Shown piece after piece: positions 9,137 to 18,139 of a stretch of DNA of 64,000 nt. Under the pieces are notes generated by a model. The model did no database searches, was not told the DNA's origin, and worked only from the letters and a program-made list of their open reading frames with translations. Made by a program: the position numbers and the translations under genes. Origin of the DNA: Pseudomonas frederiksbergensis (GTDB lineage: Bacteria > Pseudomonadota > Gammaproteobacteria > Pseudomonadales > Pseudomonadaceae); NCBI RefSeq assembly GCF_003732705.1, contig NZ_MOBR01000006.1, positions 415,287 through 479,286 on the forward strand, in the 5' to 3' direction. Position 1 is the stretch's first letter, and the number at the start of each line of letters is the position of its first letter.

Positions 9137-9680
9137 AGTGCTACCTGATTGAGTTGAGATAAATTCTGGTGAATCGCGCTGCATCGAGTTTATTGACCAC
9201 GTTCGTCGAAAGGACAATACCTGAAAGGGCATCGGCTTTTTAACGACCCAATGATCAACACTTCCATGTTGCAGGCGGCCACGGCACCAGATAAATACAG
9301 CTGACGTAGCTTCAGTATCCTGTTTCAGCCAGCGCGTTGGCGGTGCATATCAAATGAGCGTCAGGCGCTTGCTGCGGGCGGCGGCGATGGGACATCGCGC
9401 TCCGGGTGGCGTAATCGGCAAGTAAGAAACCGGCGGGCCACTGAGGTGCATTATAGCGGTCGATTCGAAGAACACTATCTCCGCAGAGTTAAAAGTGGTT
9501 CCTGGTGTGTGATGATTTTGTTAAGCGTAACTTTTAGCGCTAATTAGGTACGACTTTTCAGCGACCTGTTTCTGACGCCAACAAGTCGGACAAGTTCGGT
9601 TCATTACTTCAGTCCCTTTAAGTCTACAACGGCTCAAGAGTAAGAATATCTAACAGCATGCCTGTGACAGGAAGGCGATT
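9137..9680. other. AT-richer intergenic region upstream of pcaR
   Basis: About 540 bp with no convincing ORF on either strand and no REP element, unlike most gaps here. Its composition is lower in GC than the flanks, especially 9470-9660. A GCGATG/CATCGC mini-hairpin lies near 9382-9396. It presumably contains the promoter of the 66-residue gene. A small RNA is possible, but nothing identifies one. Confidence 0.4.
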
Positions 9681-9712
9681 GCGATTATCGGTCGACGGTT
9701 CGATAATCGCCC
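9681..9712 (+). promoter_or_regulatory. Candidate PcaR operator upstream of pcaR
   Basis: Two 9-mers, CGATTATCG (9682-9690) and CGATAATCG (9701-9709), are inverted and 10 bp apart. The right half extends to GTTCGATAATCGCCC, which resembles the PcaR-box sequence known from P. putida pca promoters. It lies 80 bp upstream of the pcaR start and suggests autoregulation. Confidence 0.75.
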
Positions 9713-9791
9713 AATCTTGCTGTCTACGGCTTGTGTCTCGACCGGGAGCCGCTTGTAATAGCCATTGATCCGTGTAGGAAAAGGACCTGAT

Positions 9792-10634
9792 ATGAACGAT
9801 CAACTGCGCAACTCCTTCGCTTCAGTGGCGCCGCCGATCGTGGCCTCGCCGGCCAAGCGAATCCAGGCCATGACCGGCGACCCGGATTTCATGACCTCCC
9901 TGGCCCGTGGCCTGGCGGTGGTGCAAGCGTTCCAGGAGCGCAAGCGTCACCTGACCATTGCCCAGATCAGCCATCGCACGGAAATTCCCCGCGCCGCCGT
10001 GCGACGTTGCCTGCACACCCTGATCAAACTTGGCTACGCCACCACGGACGGCCGCACCTATTCGCTGCTGCCCAAAGTCCTGACCCTGGGCCATGCCTAC
10101 GTGTCTTCGACGCCGCTGGCGGTTTCTGCCCAGCCGTATCTGGACCGCATGAGCGAGCAACTGCACGAGGCGTGCAACATGGCGACCCTGGAAGGCGATG
10201 ACATTCTGTACATCGCCCGTTCGGCGACCACCCAGCGCCTGATTTCGGTGGATTTGTCGGTCGGTGGGCGTCTGCCAGCCTATTGCACGTCCATGGGCCG
10301 GATTCTGCTCGCGGCCCTGGACGACACGACGCTGGGCGAATACCTCGATCACGCGGAGTTTCAAGCCAAGACCAGCCGCACCCTGCACACCCCCGAGGCC
10401 TTGCTCGAATGCCTGCAAGAGGTGCGACAGCAAGGCTGGTGCATCGTCGATCAGGAACTGGAACAAGGCCTGCGCTCGATTGCGGTTCCGGTGTATGACG
10501 CGTCCGGCCAGGTGGTGGCGGCGCTGAATGTCAGTACCCATGCCGGGCGGGTCAGCCGCAACGAGCTGGAGCAACGGTTCTTGCCGGGTTTGTTGAGTGC
10601 CAGCCGCGATCTGAGCGCGCAGCTCTTCGCCTAA
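9792..10634 (+). CDS. pcaR: IclR-family pca regulon regulator PcaR
   Basis: Encodes 280 residues. An N-terminal winged HTH covers roughly residues 35-95 (FMTSLARGLAVVQAF, TIAQISHRTEIPRAAVRRC). The IclR effector domain follows, including LPAYCTSMGRILLAAL and GWCIVDQELEQGLRSIAVPV. In P. putida, PcaR with beta-ketoadipate as inducer activates pca genes. The ATG at 9792 has AGGAAAAGGA upstream, and the nine-residue upstream extension is rejected. It is the first gene of the pca locus, followed at once by an operator for pcaK. Confidence 0.95.
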   Translation: MNDQLRNSFASVAPPIVASPAKRIQAMTGDPDFMTSLARGLAVVQAFQERKRHLTIAQISHRTEIPRAAVRRCLHTLIKLGYATTDGRTYSLLPKVLTLGHAYVSSTPLAVSAQPYLDRMSEQLHEACNMATLEGDDILYIARSATTQRLISVDLSVGGRLPAYCTSMGRILLAALDDTTLGEYLDHAEFQAKTSRTLHTPEALLECLQEVRQQGWCIVDQELEQGLRSIAVPVYDASGQVVAALNVSTHAGRVSRNELEQRFLPGLLSASRDLSAQLFA

Positions 10635-10637
10635 GCT

Positions 10638-10670
10638 GTTCGATAAACGCACAGAGTCGCGTTTATCGAA
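10638..10670 (+). promoter_or_regulatory. Candidate PcaR operator upstream of pcaK
   Basis: GTTCGATAAACGCAC opens a perfect 12-bp inverted repeat, TTCGATAAACGC with GCGTTTATCGAA. The 9-mer cores CGATAAACG and CGTTTATCG are 10 bp apart, as at the pcaR and pcaI sites. It starts 3 bp after the pcaR stop and 164 bp before pcaK. Confidence 0.75.
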
Positions 10671-10801
10671 TTGACGCTGTTTCCCTCGGATCATTAATGT
10701 CGCGGCAGCGTCATCCGGCGCTGTTGACCCTCGGTCACGCCGCAAGACACCCCCCATAATAATGAGAAGAGGCCACGCGTTCGTTGCGTGGAATAAAAAT
10801 A

Positions 10802-12148
10802 ATGAACCAGCCTCAGTCTGCTGTTGGTAACTGCCTCGACGTGCAGTCCTTCATCAACGCCCAACCCATCTCGCGCTACCAATGGCGAGTGGTGATCCTG
10901 TGTTTCCTGATTGTCTTCCTCGATGGCCTCGACACCGCGGCCATGGGCTTCATCGCGCCGGCCCTGTCCCAGGACTGGGGTATCGATCGCGCCAGCCTCG
11001 GCCCGGTGATGAGTGCCGCGCTGATCGGCATGGTCTTCGGCGCACTCGGTTCCGGGCCATTGGCTGACCGCTTCGGGCGAAAAATCGTACTGGTGGGCGC
11101 GGTGTTTCTGTTCGGCATCTTCAGCCTGGCCTCGGCCTACAGCAGTAACGTCGATCAATTGCTGGTGCTGCGTTTCCTCACCGGGTTGGGATTGGGCGCC
11201 GGCATGCCCAACGCCACCACGCTGCTGTCGGAATACACCCCCGAGCGCAAGAAATCCCTGCTGGTGACCAGCATGTTCTGCGGCTTCAACCTCGGCATGG
11301 CCGGTGGCGGCTTCATTTCCGCCAAGCTGATCCCGGCGTTTGGCTGGCACAGCCTGTTACTGATCGGTGGGATTCTGCCGCTGATCCTTGCGGTGGTTTT
11401 GCTGTTCTGGCTGCCGGAATCGGCGCGTTACCTTGTCGTGCGTAACCGCGGCACCGACAAAGTACGCAAAACCCTGGCGCCGATTGACCCGGTGGTAGTG
11501 GCCCAGGCGTCAAGCTTCAGCGTCCCTGAACAAAAAACCGTGAAGGCGCGCAATGTGTTCGCGGTGATCTTCTCCGGCACCTACAGCACCGGCACTTTGC
11601 TGCTGTGGCTGACCTACTTCATGGGGCTGGTGATTGTTTACCTGCTGACCAGTTGGCTGCCGACGCTGATGCGTGACAGTGGCGCGAGCATGGAGCAGGC
11701 CGCATTTATCGGTGCGCTGTTCCAGTTCGGCGGGGTGCTGAGTGCTGTCGGCGTAGGCTGGGCAATGGACCGGTTCAATCCGCACAAGGTTATCGGCACT
11801 TTCTACTTGCTGGCCGGGGTGTTTGCCTACGCGGTCGGGCAGAGCCTGGGGCACATCACGCTGCTGGCGACCTTGGTGTTGGTGGCCGGGATGTGTGTCA
11901 ACGGCGCGCAATCGGCGATGCCTTCGCTGGCGGCGCGGTTTTATCCGACCCAGGGCCGGGCGACCGGCGTGTCGTGGATGCTGGGGATTGGCCGCTTCGG
12001 CGCGATTCTTGGGGCGTGGATGGGCGCGACTCTGTTGGGGTTGGGCTGGAATTTCGAGCAGGTGCTGACAGCGCTGGTGATCCCGGCGGCATTGGCGACC
12101 ACGGCGGTGGTGATCAAGGGCATGGTCAGTCATGCGGATGCGACCTGA
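10802..12148 (+). CDS. pcaK: 4-hydroxybenzoate/protocatechuate transporter PcaK (MFS, AAHS family)
   Basis: Encodes 448 residues, the same length as P. putida PcaK. It is a 12-TM aromatic acid/H+ symporter of the inner membrane. The AAHS signature DGLDTAAMGFIAPAL lies in TM1, and GPLADRFGRKIVL is the MFS loop 2-3 motif. A long cytoplasmic loop lies between the two six-TM halves. I use ATG 10802; a TTG six codons upstream in frame is less likely. In P. putida, PcaK also mediates chemotaxis to 4-hydroxybenzoate. It is downstream of a PcaR-type operator. Confidence 0.95.
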   Translation: MNQPQSAVGNCLDVQSFINAQPISRYQWRVVILCFLIVFLDGLDTAAMGFIAPALSQDWGIDRASLGPVMSAALIGMVFGALGSGPLADRFGRKIVLVGAVFLFGIFSLASAYSSNVDQLLVLRFLTGLGLGAGMPNATTLLSEYTPERKKSLLVTSMFCGFNLGMAGGGFISAKLIPAFGWHSLLLIGGILPLILAVVLLFWLPESARYLVVRNRGTDKVRKTLAPIDPVVVAQASSFSVPEQKTVKARNVFAVIFSGTYSTGTLLLWLTYFMGLVIVYLLTSWLPTLMRDSGASMEQAAFIGALFQFGGVLSAVGVGWAMDRFNPHKVIGTFYLLAGVFAYAVGQSLGHITLLATLVLVAGMCVNGAQSAMPSLAARFYPTQGRATGVSWMLGIGRFGAILGAWMGATLLGLGWNFEQVLTALVIPAALATTAVVIKGMVSHADAT

Positions 12149-12156
12149 GGTCAGGT

Positions 12157-12285
12157 GATCGTTCCCACACTCCACGACGATCGTTCCCACGCTCCGCGTG
12201 GGAATGCCTCAATGGACGCTCGGCGTCCGCTTTTGAGACGCGGAGCGTCCCGGGCGGCATTCCCACGCGGAGCGTGGGAACGATC
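12157..12285. repeat. GATCGTTCCCACGC-family repeat, one full copy plus a truncated left end
   Basis: A full copy lies at 12179-12285 with symmetrical outer arms and inner GACGC...GCGTC arms. Immediately left, 12157-12178 repeats the first ~20 bp (GATCGTTCCCACACTCC), a partial duplication. It lies between pcaK and pcaI. Confidence 0.85.
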
Positions 12286-12316
12286 TGCGGAGGGATCGAT
12301 AGCCAGACAACAATCT

Positions 12317-12352
12317 GTTCGATAAACGAACACTCAGTCGATTATCGGATTG
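12317..12352 (+). promoter_or_regulatory. Candidate PcaR operator upstream of pcaI
   Basis: GTTCGATAAACGAAC at 12317-12331 is followed by GTCGATTATCGGATTG. The cores CGATAAACG (12320-12328) and CGATTATCG (12339-12347) are separated by 10 bp. The site lies 100 bp before the pcaI ATG, after the REP-like repeat, so the pcaIJFHG genes should have their own promoter. Confidence 0.75.
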
Positions 12353-12451
12353 TTTGGCGATTTTGCGCGGCTTACTCTTCAGTGACTTCGGCGCTGAACC
12401 TCGCGCCTTTTTCTACCACTGTCGGTACACATCAAAACGGGAGCCTGCCCC

Positions 12452-13309
12452 ATGGCTGAAATCCTTTCGCTGCATGACGCGGTGAAGCAATTCGTCAACG
12501 ACGGCGATACCGTCGCGCTCGAAGGCTTCACTCACCTGATTCCGACGGCGGCGGGTCACGAAATCATTCGCCAGGGCAAGAAAGATCTGACGCTGGTGCG
12601 GATGACGCCTGACCTGATCTATGACCAGTTGATCGGTGCCGGTTGTGCTCGCAAGCTGATTTTTTCCTGGGGTGGCAACCCCGGCGTGGGTTCGCTGCAC
12701 CGTCTGCGCGACGCCGTCGAGAAACAGTGGCCGCATCCACTGGAAATCGAAGAGCACAGCCACGCTGACCTGGCGAATGCCTACGTCGCTGGGGCCTCGG
12801 GCCTGCCGTTCGCAGTGTTGCGGGCCTACGCCGGTTCCGACCTGCCAAAGGTCAACCCGCTGATCAAAACCGTGACCTGCCCATTCACCGGTGAAGTGCT
12901 GGCCGCCGTGCCTTCGGTGCGTCCGGACATCACCGTGATTCACGCGCAGAAAGCCGACCGCAAGGGCAACGTGCTGCTGTGGGGCATTCTCGGCGTACAG
13001 AAAGAAGCGGCGCTGGCGGCCAAGCGCTGCATCGTCACAGTCGAGGAAATCGTCGACGACCTCAATGCTCCGATGAATTCCTGTGTGCTGCCGACCTGGG
13101 CCTTGAGCGCGGTTTGCCACGTCCCTGGCGGCGCACATCCGTCCTACGCTCACGGTTACAACGAGCGTGACAACCGCTTCTACCAGGCCTGGGACCCGAT
13201 TGCCCGGGACCGTGAAACCTTCACCGCGTGGATCAACGAGTACATCCACGGCTGCGCTGACTTCAGCGAGTTCCAGGCCAAGCTGGCCGCTGCTTCGGAG
13301 GCCAAGTAA
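12452..13309 (+). CDS. pcaI: 3-oxoadipate CoA-transferase subunit A (CatI/PcaI type)
   Basis: Encodes 285 residues, alpha subunit of a class I CoA-transferase. With subunit B it moves CoA from succinyl-CoA to 3-oxoadipate. Its length is that of the CatI type (about 285 residues, as described in Pseudomonas knackmussii B13 and in the P. aeruginosa locus) rather than the ~231-residue P. putida PcaI. The CoA-transferase fold is evident (VALEGFTHLIP, FSWGGNPGVGS, VIHAQKADRKGNVLLWG). The stop overlaps the start of pcaJ by one base (TAATG), which indicates coupled translation. Confidence 0.93.
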   Translation: MAEILSLHDAVKQFVNDGDTVALEGFTHLIPTAAGHEIIRQGKKDLTLVRMTPDLIYDQLIGAGCARKLIFSWGGNPGVGSLHRLRDAVEKQWPHPLEIEEHSHADLANAYVAGASGLPFAVLRAYAGSDLPKVNPLIKTVTCPFTGEVLAAVPSVRPDITVIHAQKADRKGNVLLWGILGVQKEAALAAKRCIVTVEEIVDDLNAPMNSCVLPTWALSAVCHVPGGAHPSYAHGYNERDNRFYQAWDPIARDRETFTAWINEYIHGCADFSEFQAKLAAASEAK

Positions 13310-14088
13310 TGACTTACACCACCAATGAAATGATGACCGTCGCCGCCGCCCGCCGTTTGAAGAACGGTTCGGTGTGCTTCGTCGGCATCGGCTTGCCGTC
13401 GAAAGCGGCCAACCTGGCGCGGCTGACTTCCTCGCCGGATGTCGTCCTTATCTACGAATCGGGTCCGATCGGTGCCAAGCCAAGCGTACTGCCGTTGTCC
13501 ATCGGTGACGGTGAGCTGGCGGAAACCGCTGACACGGTCGTGCCGACCGGTGAGATTTTTCGCTATTGGTTGCAGGGCGGACGCATCGACGTCGGTTTTC
13601 TCGGTGCGGCGCAGGTTGACCGCTTCGGCAATATCAACACCACGGTCGTTGGCGATTATCACCAGCCGAAAGTCCGCCTGCCGGGTGCCGGTGGCGCGCC
13701 GGAAATTGCCGGCTCGGCCAAGAGCGTGTTGATCATTCTTAAACAGTCGGCGCGTTCGTTTGTCGACAAACTCGACTTTATTACGTCGGTCGGCCATGGC
13801 GAGGGCGGCGATTCGCGCAAGCGTCTGGGCCTGCCGGGCGCCGGTCCGGTCGGCATCATCACCGACCTGTGCATCATGGAACCGGAAGCCGAAACCCATG
13901 AATTCGTGGTCACCGCGTTGCATCCGGGCGTGACCCGTGAGCAAGTGATCGCCGCCACCGGTTGGGCGATTCGTTTCGCCGAGAATGTTGAAAACACGGC
14001 AGAGCCAACCGACGTCGAACTGACGGCATTAAGGGATCTGGAAGCCCGCACCGCCGCCGCCCACGGCCAAGCCCCCGGAGAAGCGTGA
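13309..14088 (+). CDS. pcaJ: 3-oxoadipate CoA-transferase subunit B (CatJ/PcaJ type)
   Basis: Encodes 259 residues, beta subunit partner of the preceding gene. The YESGPIG motif carries the Glu that forms the enzyme-CoA thioester in class I CoA-transferases. GLPSKAANLARL near the N-terminus and SVGHGEGGDSRKRLGLPGAG are typical of the CatJ type. It is coupled by one-base overlap both to pcaI and to pcaF (TGATG), so I, J and F should be made in fixed ratio. Confidence 0.93.
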   Translation: MTYTTNEMMTVAAARRLKNGSVCFVGIGLPSKAANLARLTSSPDVVLIYESGPIGAKPSVLPLSIGDGELAETADTVVPTGEIFRYWLQGGRIDVGFLGAAQVDRFGNINTTVVGDYHQPKVRLPGAGGAPEIAGSAKSVLIILKQSARSFVDKLDFITSVGHGEGGDSRKRLGLPGAGPVGIITDLCIMEPEAETHEFVVTALHPGVTREQVIAATGWAIRFAENVENTAEPTDVELTALRDLEARTAAAHGQAPGEA

Positions 14089-15290
14089 TGCGTGACGTTT
14101 ATATCTGCGACGCGATTCGTACCCCCATCGGCCGTTTTGGCGGTGGCTTGTCGGCGGTTCGCGCCGATGACCTCGCCGCTGTGCCGATCAAGGCGCTGAT
14201 GGACCGCAACCCATCGGTGGACTGGAACTCAGTGGACGAGGTGTTCCTGGGTTGCGCCAACCAGGCCGGCGAAGACAACCGCAACGTCGCGCGCATGGCG
14301 CTGCTGTTGGCGGGCCTGCCGCAAAGCATTCCCGGCGTGACCCTTAATCGCCTCTGCGCCTCGGGCATGGACGCCATCGGCACGGCGTTCCGTGCCATCG
14401 CCAGCGGCGAAATGGAGCTGGCGATTGCCGGCGGCGTCGAGTCGATGTCCCGCGCACCGTTCGTGATGGGCAAGGCCGACGGGGCGTTCTCGCGCAACAT
14501 GAAACTGGAAGACACCACCATCGGCTGGCGTTTTATCAACCCGTTGATGAAGGCTCAGTACGGCGTCGATGCGATGCCGCAGACCGGCGACAACGTGGCG
14601 GACGACTACGAAGTGTCCCGCGAAGATCAGGATGCGTTTGCACTGCGCAGCCAACAGCGGGCCGCCGCCGCGCAAGCTGCAGGATTTTTCGCTGAAGAAA
14701 TCGTTGAAGTACGGATTGCCCACAAGAAAGGGGAAACCATCGTCACCCAGGATGAACATCCTCGTGCCGACACCACCCTGGACATCCTGGCCAAGCTCAA
14801 ACCGGTCAACGGCCCAGACAAAACCGTCACTGCCGGTAATGCCTCGGGTGTGAACGACGGCGCGGCGGCGCTGATTCTGGCGTCCGCCGAAGCCGTGAAG
14901 AAGCACGGCTTGACCGCTCGGGCCAAAGTGCTCGGCATGGCCAGCGCCGGTGTCGCGCCGCGTGTAATGGGCATCGGCCCGGTGCCGGCTGTGCGCAAAC
15001 TCACCGAGCGCCTCGGTCTGGCGGTCAGTGATTTCGACGTGATCGAACTCAATGAAGCCTTCGCCAGCCAGGGTTTGGCAGTGTTGCGGGAACTGGGCAT
15101 TGCGGACGATGCGGCTCAGGTCAACCCAAACGGCGGCGCCATTGCCTTGGGCCATCCGTTGGGCATGAGCGGTGCACGCCTGGTGCTGACCGCGCTGCAT
15201 CAGCTGGAAAAAACCGGCGGCAAGAAAGGTCTGGCGACCATGTGCGTCGGCGTTGGCCAGGGTCTGGCCCTGGCGATCGAACGCGTCTGA
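14088..15290 (+). CDS. pcaF: 3-oxoadipyl-CoA thiolase
   Basis: Encodes 400 residues, the same as P. putida PcaF. It is the last step of the pathway and cleaves 3-oxoadipyl-CoA to succinyl-CoA and acetyl-CoA. Catalytic elements are visible: the nucleophilic Cys in NRLCASGMDAIG (near residue 90), the His in NGGAIALGHPLGMSG (near 356) and the second Cys in MCVGVGQG (near 386). I chose ATG 14088; the preceding GTG would add one residue. pcaH begins 34 bp after the stop. Confidence 0.97.
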   Translation: MRDVYICDAIRTPIGRFGGGLSAVRADDLAAVPIKALMDRNPSVDWNSVDEVFLGCANQAGEDNRNVARMALLLAGLPQSIPGVTLNRLCASGMDAIGTAFRAIASGEMELAIAGGVESMSRAPFVMGKADGAFSRNMKLEDTTIGWRFINPLMKAQYGVDAMPQTGDNVADDYEVSREDQDAFALRSQQRAAAAQAAGFFAEEIVEVRIAHKKGETIVTQDEHPRADTTLDILAKLKPVNGPDKTVTAGNASGVNDGAAALILASAEAVKKHGLTARAKVLGMASAGVAPRVMGIGPVPAVRKLTERLGLAVSDFDVIELNEAFASQGLAVLRELGIADDAAQVNPNGGAIALGHPLGMSGARLVLTALHQLEKTGGKKGLATMCVGVGQGLALAIERV

Positions 15291-15324
15291 CAGCCGCCGA
15301 CTAATAAGAACAGAGGAAAGCGAA

Positions 15325-16029
15325 ATGACTGACAAGCCTGGTTACCGTCGTCCGAAGGAAGGCACTCAGCCGGAATACCTGCACCCGTCCTATCAATCCA
15401 CCAACCGGCGCGCGCCGTCCAAGCCGTTGGTGTTTTTGCCCCATTCGCTGTCGGAAATCACCGGTCCGACCATCGGCACCGAGCGCATCAATGAGCAGGA
15501 TAACGACCTGACCGCCCAACATACCGGGGAACCCTTGGGCGAACGCATCATCATTCACGGCCGCGTGCTGGATGAAGACGGCTTGCCGGTGCCGGGGATT
15601 CTGGTGGAGATCTGGCAGGCCAACGCCGCCGGTCGCTACAACCATGCCCGTGATCTGCACGACGCACCGCTGGACCCGAACTTCACCGGCACTGGTCGCA
15701 CCGTAACCGACGCCGACGGCTGGTATCAGTTCCAGACCATCAAGCCCGGCGCCTATCCGTGGGGCAACCACCACAACGCCTGGCGTCCGGCGCATATCCA
15801 TTTCTCACTGTTCGGGCCGAGCATCCTCACGCGCCTGGTGACCCAGATGTATTTCCCGGGTGATCCGTTGCTGGCCTACGACCCGATCTACAACTGCGTG
15901 CCCGATACCAACGCCAAAGAGCGTTTGATCGCCAGTTTCGACCTGGAAAAAACCATTCCTTCCTATGCCCTCGGTTATCGCTGGGACATCGTCTTGCGCG
16001 GCCGCGAAGCCACGCCGATGGAGAAATAA
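15325..16029 (+). CDS. pcaH: Protocatechuate 3,4-dioxygenase beta subunit
   Basis: Encodes 234 residues, the iron-binding beta subunit of the intradiol ring-cleavage enzyme that turns protocatechuate into 3-carboxy-cis,cis-muconate. The Fe(III) ligands are recognisable: the Tyr in GRYNHARDLHD, the Tyr in KPGAYPWGNHHNAW and the two His in RPAHIHFS. ATG 15325 follows AGAGGAAAG. An upstream in-frame stretch overlapping the end of pcaF is rejected. It lies 1 bp from pcaG, so subunit production is coupled. Confidence 0.97.
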   Translation: MTDKPGYRRPKEGTQPEYLHPSYQSTNRRAPSKPLVFLPHSLSEITGPTIGTERINEQDNDLTAQHTGEPLGERIIIHGRVLDEDGLPVPGILVEIWQANAAGRYNHARDLHDAPLDPNFTGTGRTVTDADGWYQFQTIKPGAYPWGNHHNAWRPAHIHFSLFGPSILTRLVTQMYFPGDPLLAYDPIYNCVPDTNAKERLIASFDLEKTIPSYALGYRWDIVLRGREATPMEK

Positions 16030-16030
16030 G

Positions 16031-16597
16031 ATGACGCTGAACGCGACCACGTCCCACACCGTCGGACCCTATTACCACATCGGCCTGACTTGGCTGAACC
16101 GCGAAGACCTGACTGTCGAACAGACCCTCGGCCAACGGGTGGCGATCACCGGGCAAGTCGTCGATGGCCATGGCGATTTCGTCAACGATGCGATGCTGGA
16201 AGTCTGGCAGGCCAATGCTGCCGGCAAGTACGACCATCCCGAAGACGAACAAGACAAACCTCTGGACCCGAATTTCGAAGGCTTTGGCCGGGTGCCGGTG
16301 GATGGGGAAGGGCGGTTTCGTTTCACCACGATCAAGCCGGGCATGGTTGAAGGCTTGAACGGTTCGACCCAGGCGCCGCATCTGGTGGTGCTGGTGTTCG
16401 CGCGGGGGCTGGTGAAGCACCTGCTGACGCGGATTTACTTTGATGGCGAGCCGGCGAATGTGGCGGATCCGTTGTTGGAGTGTGTGCCGGCGGAGCGTCG
16501 CAGTACGTTGCTGGCCAAGCCTGATGCGTCGGGTGTTTACCAGTGGAACGTGATTTTGCAGGGGACGGATGCGGAGACGGTGTTCTTCGATTACTGA
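16031..16597 (+). CDS. pcaG: Protocatechuate 3,4-dioxygenase alpha subunit
   Basis: Encodes 188 residues, homologous to PcaH (the LEVWQANAAGKYDHP and DPNFEGFGRVPVD segments align with it). It lacks the Tyr and paired-His iron ligands, as expected for the non-metal alpha subunit, which still lines the active site. The N-terminus TTSHTVGPYYHIGL is characteristic. It is separated from pcaT by a palindromic repeat. Confidence 0.96.
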   Translation: MTLNATTSHTVGPYYHIGLTWLNREDLTVEQTLGQRVAITGQVVDGHGDFVNDAMLEVWQANAAGKYDHPEDEQDKPLDPNFEGFGRVPVDGEGRFRFTTIKPGMVEGLNGSTQAPHLVVLVFARGLVKHLLTRIYFDGEPANVADPLLECVPAERRSTLLAKPDASGVYQWNVILQGTDAETVFFDY

Positions 16598-16606
16598 CTC
16601 CAACCT

Positions 16607-16710
16607 GATCGTTCCCTCGCTCTGCGTGGGAATGCCGCCATGGACGCTCTGCGTCCACTGTGACGCAGAGCGTCACGGGATGCATTCCCACGGGGACCGT
16701 GGGAACGATC
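16607..16710. repeat. GATCGTTCCCACGC-family inverted repeat
   Basis: A complete ~104-bp copy between pcaG and pcaT. Its right arm carries small substitutions (GGGGACCGTGGG). It may attenuate read-through or stabilise the pcaHG mRNA 3' end. Confidence 0.87.
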
Positions 16711-16789
16711 CGTGTGAAGACTGCATCTGCGGAACGGGACTGTTGCGAAGTGTGTCTAGACTCTCACTGTCCCCATTGAGTGAAAAACA

Positions 16790-18094
16790 ATGACAACGAC
16801 TACTGCTTCTACAGAGCACTACACCGGGGAAGAGCGCAGCAAGCGCATCTTCGCCATTGTCGGCGCCTCGTCCGGCAACCTGGTCGAGTGGTTCGACTTT
16901 TATGTGTATGCCTTCTGCGCCATCTATTTCGCCCCGGCGTTTTTCCCGTCCGACAACCCCACGGTGCAGCTGGTAAACACGGCCGGTGTGTTCGCCGCCG
17001 GGTTTTTGATGCGGCCCATTGGAGGCTGGATTTTCGGCCGTGTCGCCGACAAGCACGGGCGCAAGAATTCGATGATGATTTCGGTGCTGATGATGTGCTT
17101 CGGCTCGTTGCTCATCGCCTGCCTGCCGACCTATGCCAGCATCGGCGTCTGGGCGCCGATCATGTTGCTGTTCGCGCGTCTGCTTCAGGGGCTGTCGGTG
17201 GGTGGCGAATACGGCACCACCGCGACCTACATGAGCGAAGTCGCCCTCAAGGGCCAGCGCGGTTTCTTCGCCTCGTTTCAATACGTGACGCTGATCGGCG
17301 GGCAGTTGCTGGCGGTGTCGCTGGTGGTGATCCTGCAACAGTTCCTCACCGAAGACGATTTGCGCGCCTACGGCTGGCGGATCCCGTTTGTGGTCGGGGC
17401 CGTGGCGGCGGTGATCTCGCTGTTCCTGCGTCGCTCGCTCAAGGAAACCAGCAGCAAGGAAATGCGCGAAAACAAGGACGCCGGCAGTATCATGGCGCTG
17501 TTCCGCGACCACAAGGCTGCGTTCATCACCGTGCTCGGCTACACCGCTGGCGGCTCGCTGATTTTCTACACCTTCACCACGTACATGCAGAAGTACCTGG
17601 TGAACACCGCCGGCATGCACGCCAAGACCGCCAGCTACATCATGACCGGGGCGCTGTTCCTTTATATGTGCATGCAACCGTTGTTCGGCATGCTCGCGGA
17701 CAAGATTGGTCGACGTAACTCGATGCTGTGGTTCGGTGCGTTGGGGACACTGTTCACCGTGCCGATTTTGCTCAGCCTGAAAAGCGTCAGCAGTCCGTTC
17801 CTGGCCTTTGCACTGATCACCGTGGCGCTGGCGATTGTCAGTTTCTACACCTCGATCAGTGGCTTGGTAAAAGCCGAGATGTTCCCGCCAGAGGTGCGCG
17901 CATTAGGCGTTGGCCTGGCGTACGCGGTGGCGAATGCGATTTTCGGTGGTTCGGCGGAATACGTGGCCCTGAGCCTCAAGGCCGTGGGCATGGAAAACTC
18001 GTTCTACTGGTACGTCACGGTGATGATGGCGGTGGCGTTCCTGTTCAGTCTGCGCCTGCCCAAACAAGCGAAGTATTTGCACCACGACCTTTGA
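16790..18094 (+). CDS. pcaT: MFS dicarboxylate/beta-ketoadipate transporter PcaT
   Basis: Encodes 434 residues, 12 TM, metabolite:H+ symporter (KgtP-like) subgroup. [15 protein letters not shown] in TM1, [18 protein letters not shown] in loop 2-3 and [19 protein letters not shown] near TM4 are diagnostic. In P. putida, PcaT is associated with beta-ketoadipate uptake. Position between the ring-cleavage genes and pcaB supports this rather than a generic alpha-ketoglutarate permease. The upstream gap contains a repeat element and no clear PcaR site. Confidence 0.9.
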   Translation: MTTTTASTEHYTGEERSKRIFAIVGASSGNLVEWFDFYVYAFCAIYFAPAFFPSDNPTVQLVNTAGVFAAGFLMRPIGGWIFGRVADKHGRKNSMMISVLMMCFGSLLIACLPTYASIGVWAPIMLLFARLLQGLSVGGEYGTTATYMSEVALKGQRGFFASFQYVTLIGGQLLAVSLVVILQQFLTEDDLRAYGWRIPFVVGAVAAVISLFLRRSLKETSSKEMRENKDAGSIMALFRDHKAAFITVLGYTAGGSLIFYTFTTYMQKYLVNTAGMHAKTASYIMTGALFLYMCMQPLFGMLADKIGRRNSMLWFGALGTLFTVPILLSLKSVSSPFLAFALITVALAIVSFYTSISGLVKAEMFPPEVRALGVGLAYAVANAIFGGSAEYVALSLKAVGMENSFYWYVTVMMAVAFLFSLRLPKQAKYLHHDL

Positions 18095-18139
18095 TCCATA
18101 CGCGTGGGCCTGTTCGGCCCACGCTTCCAAGGACTTTTT

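Noticed and set aside
9243..9460. Idea of a CrcZ-like or other Hfq-binding small RNA
   Set aside because: No run of the repeated A-rich (AANAANAA) motifs is visible and no terminator was found.
10784..10801. TTG start for PcaK six codons upstream
   Set aside because: ATG 10802 gives the same length as P. putida PcaK, and TTG is a rare start.
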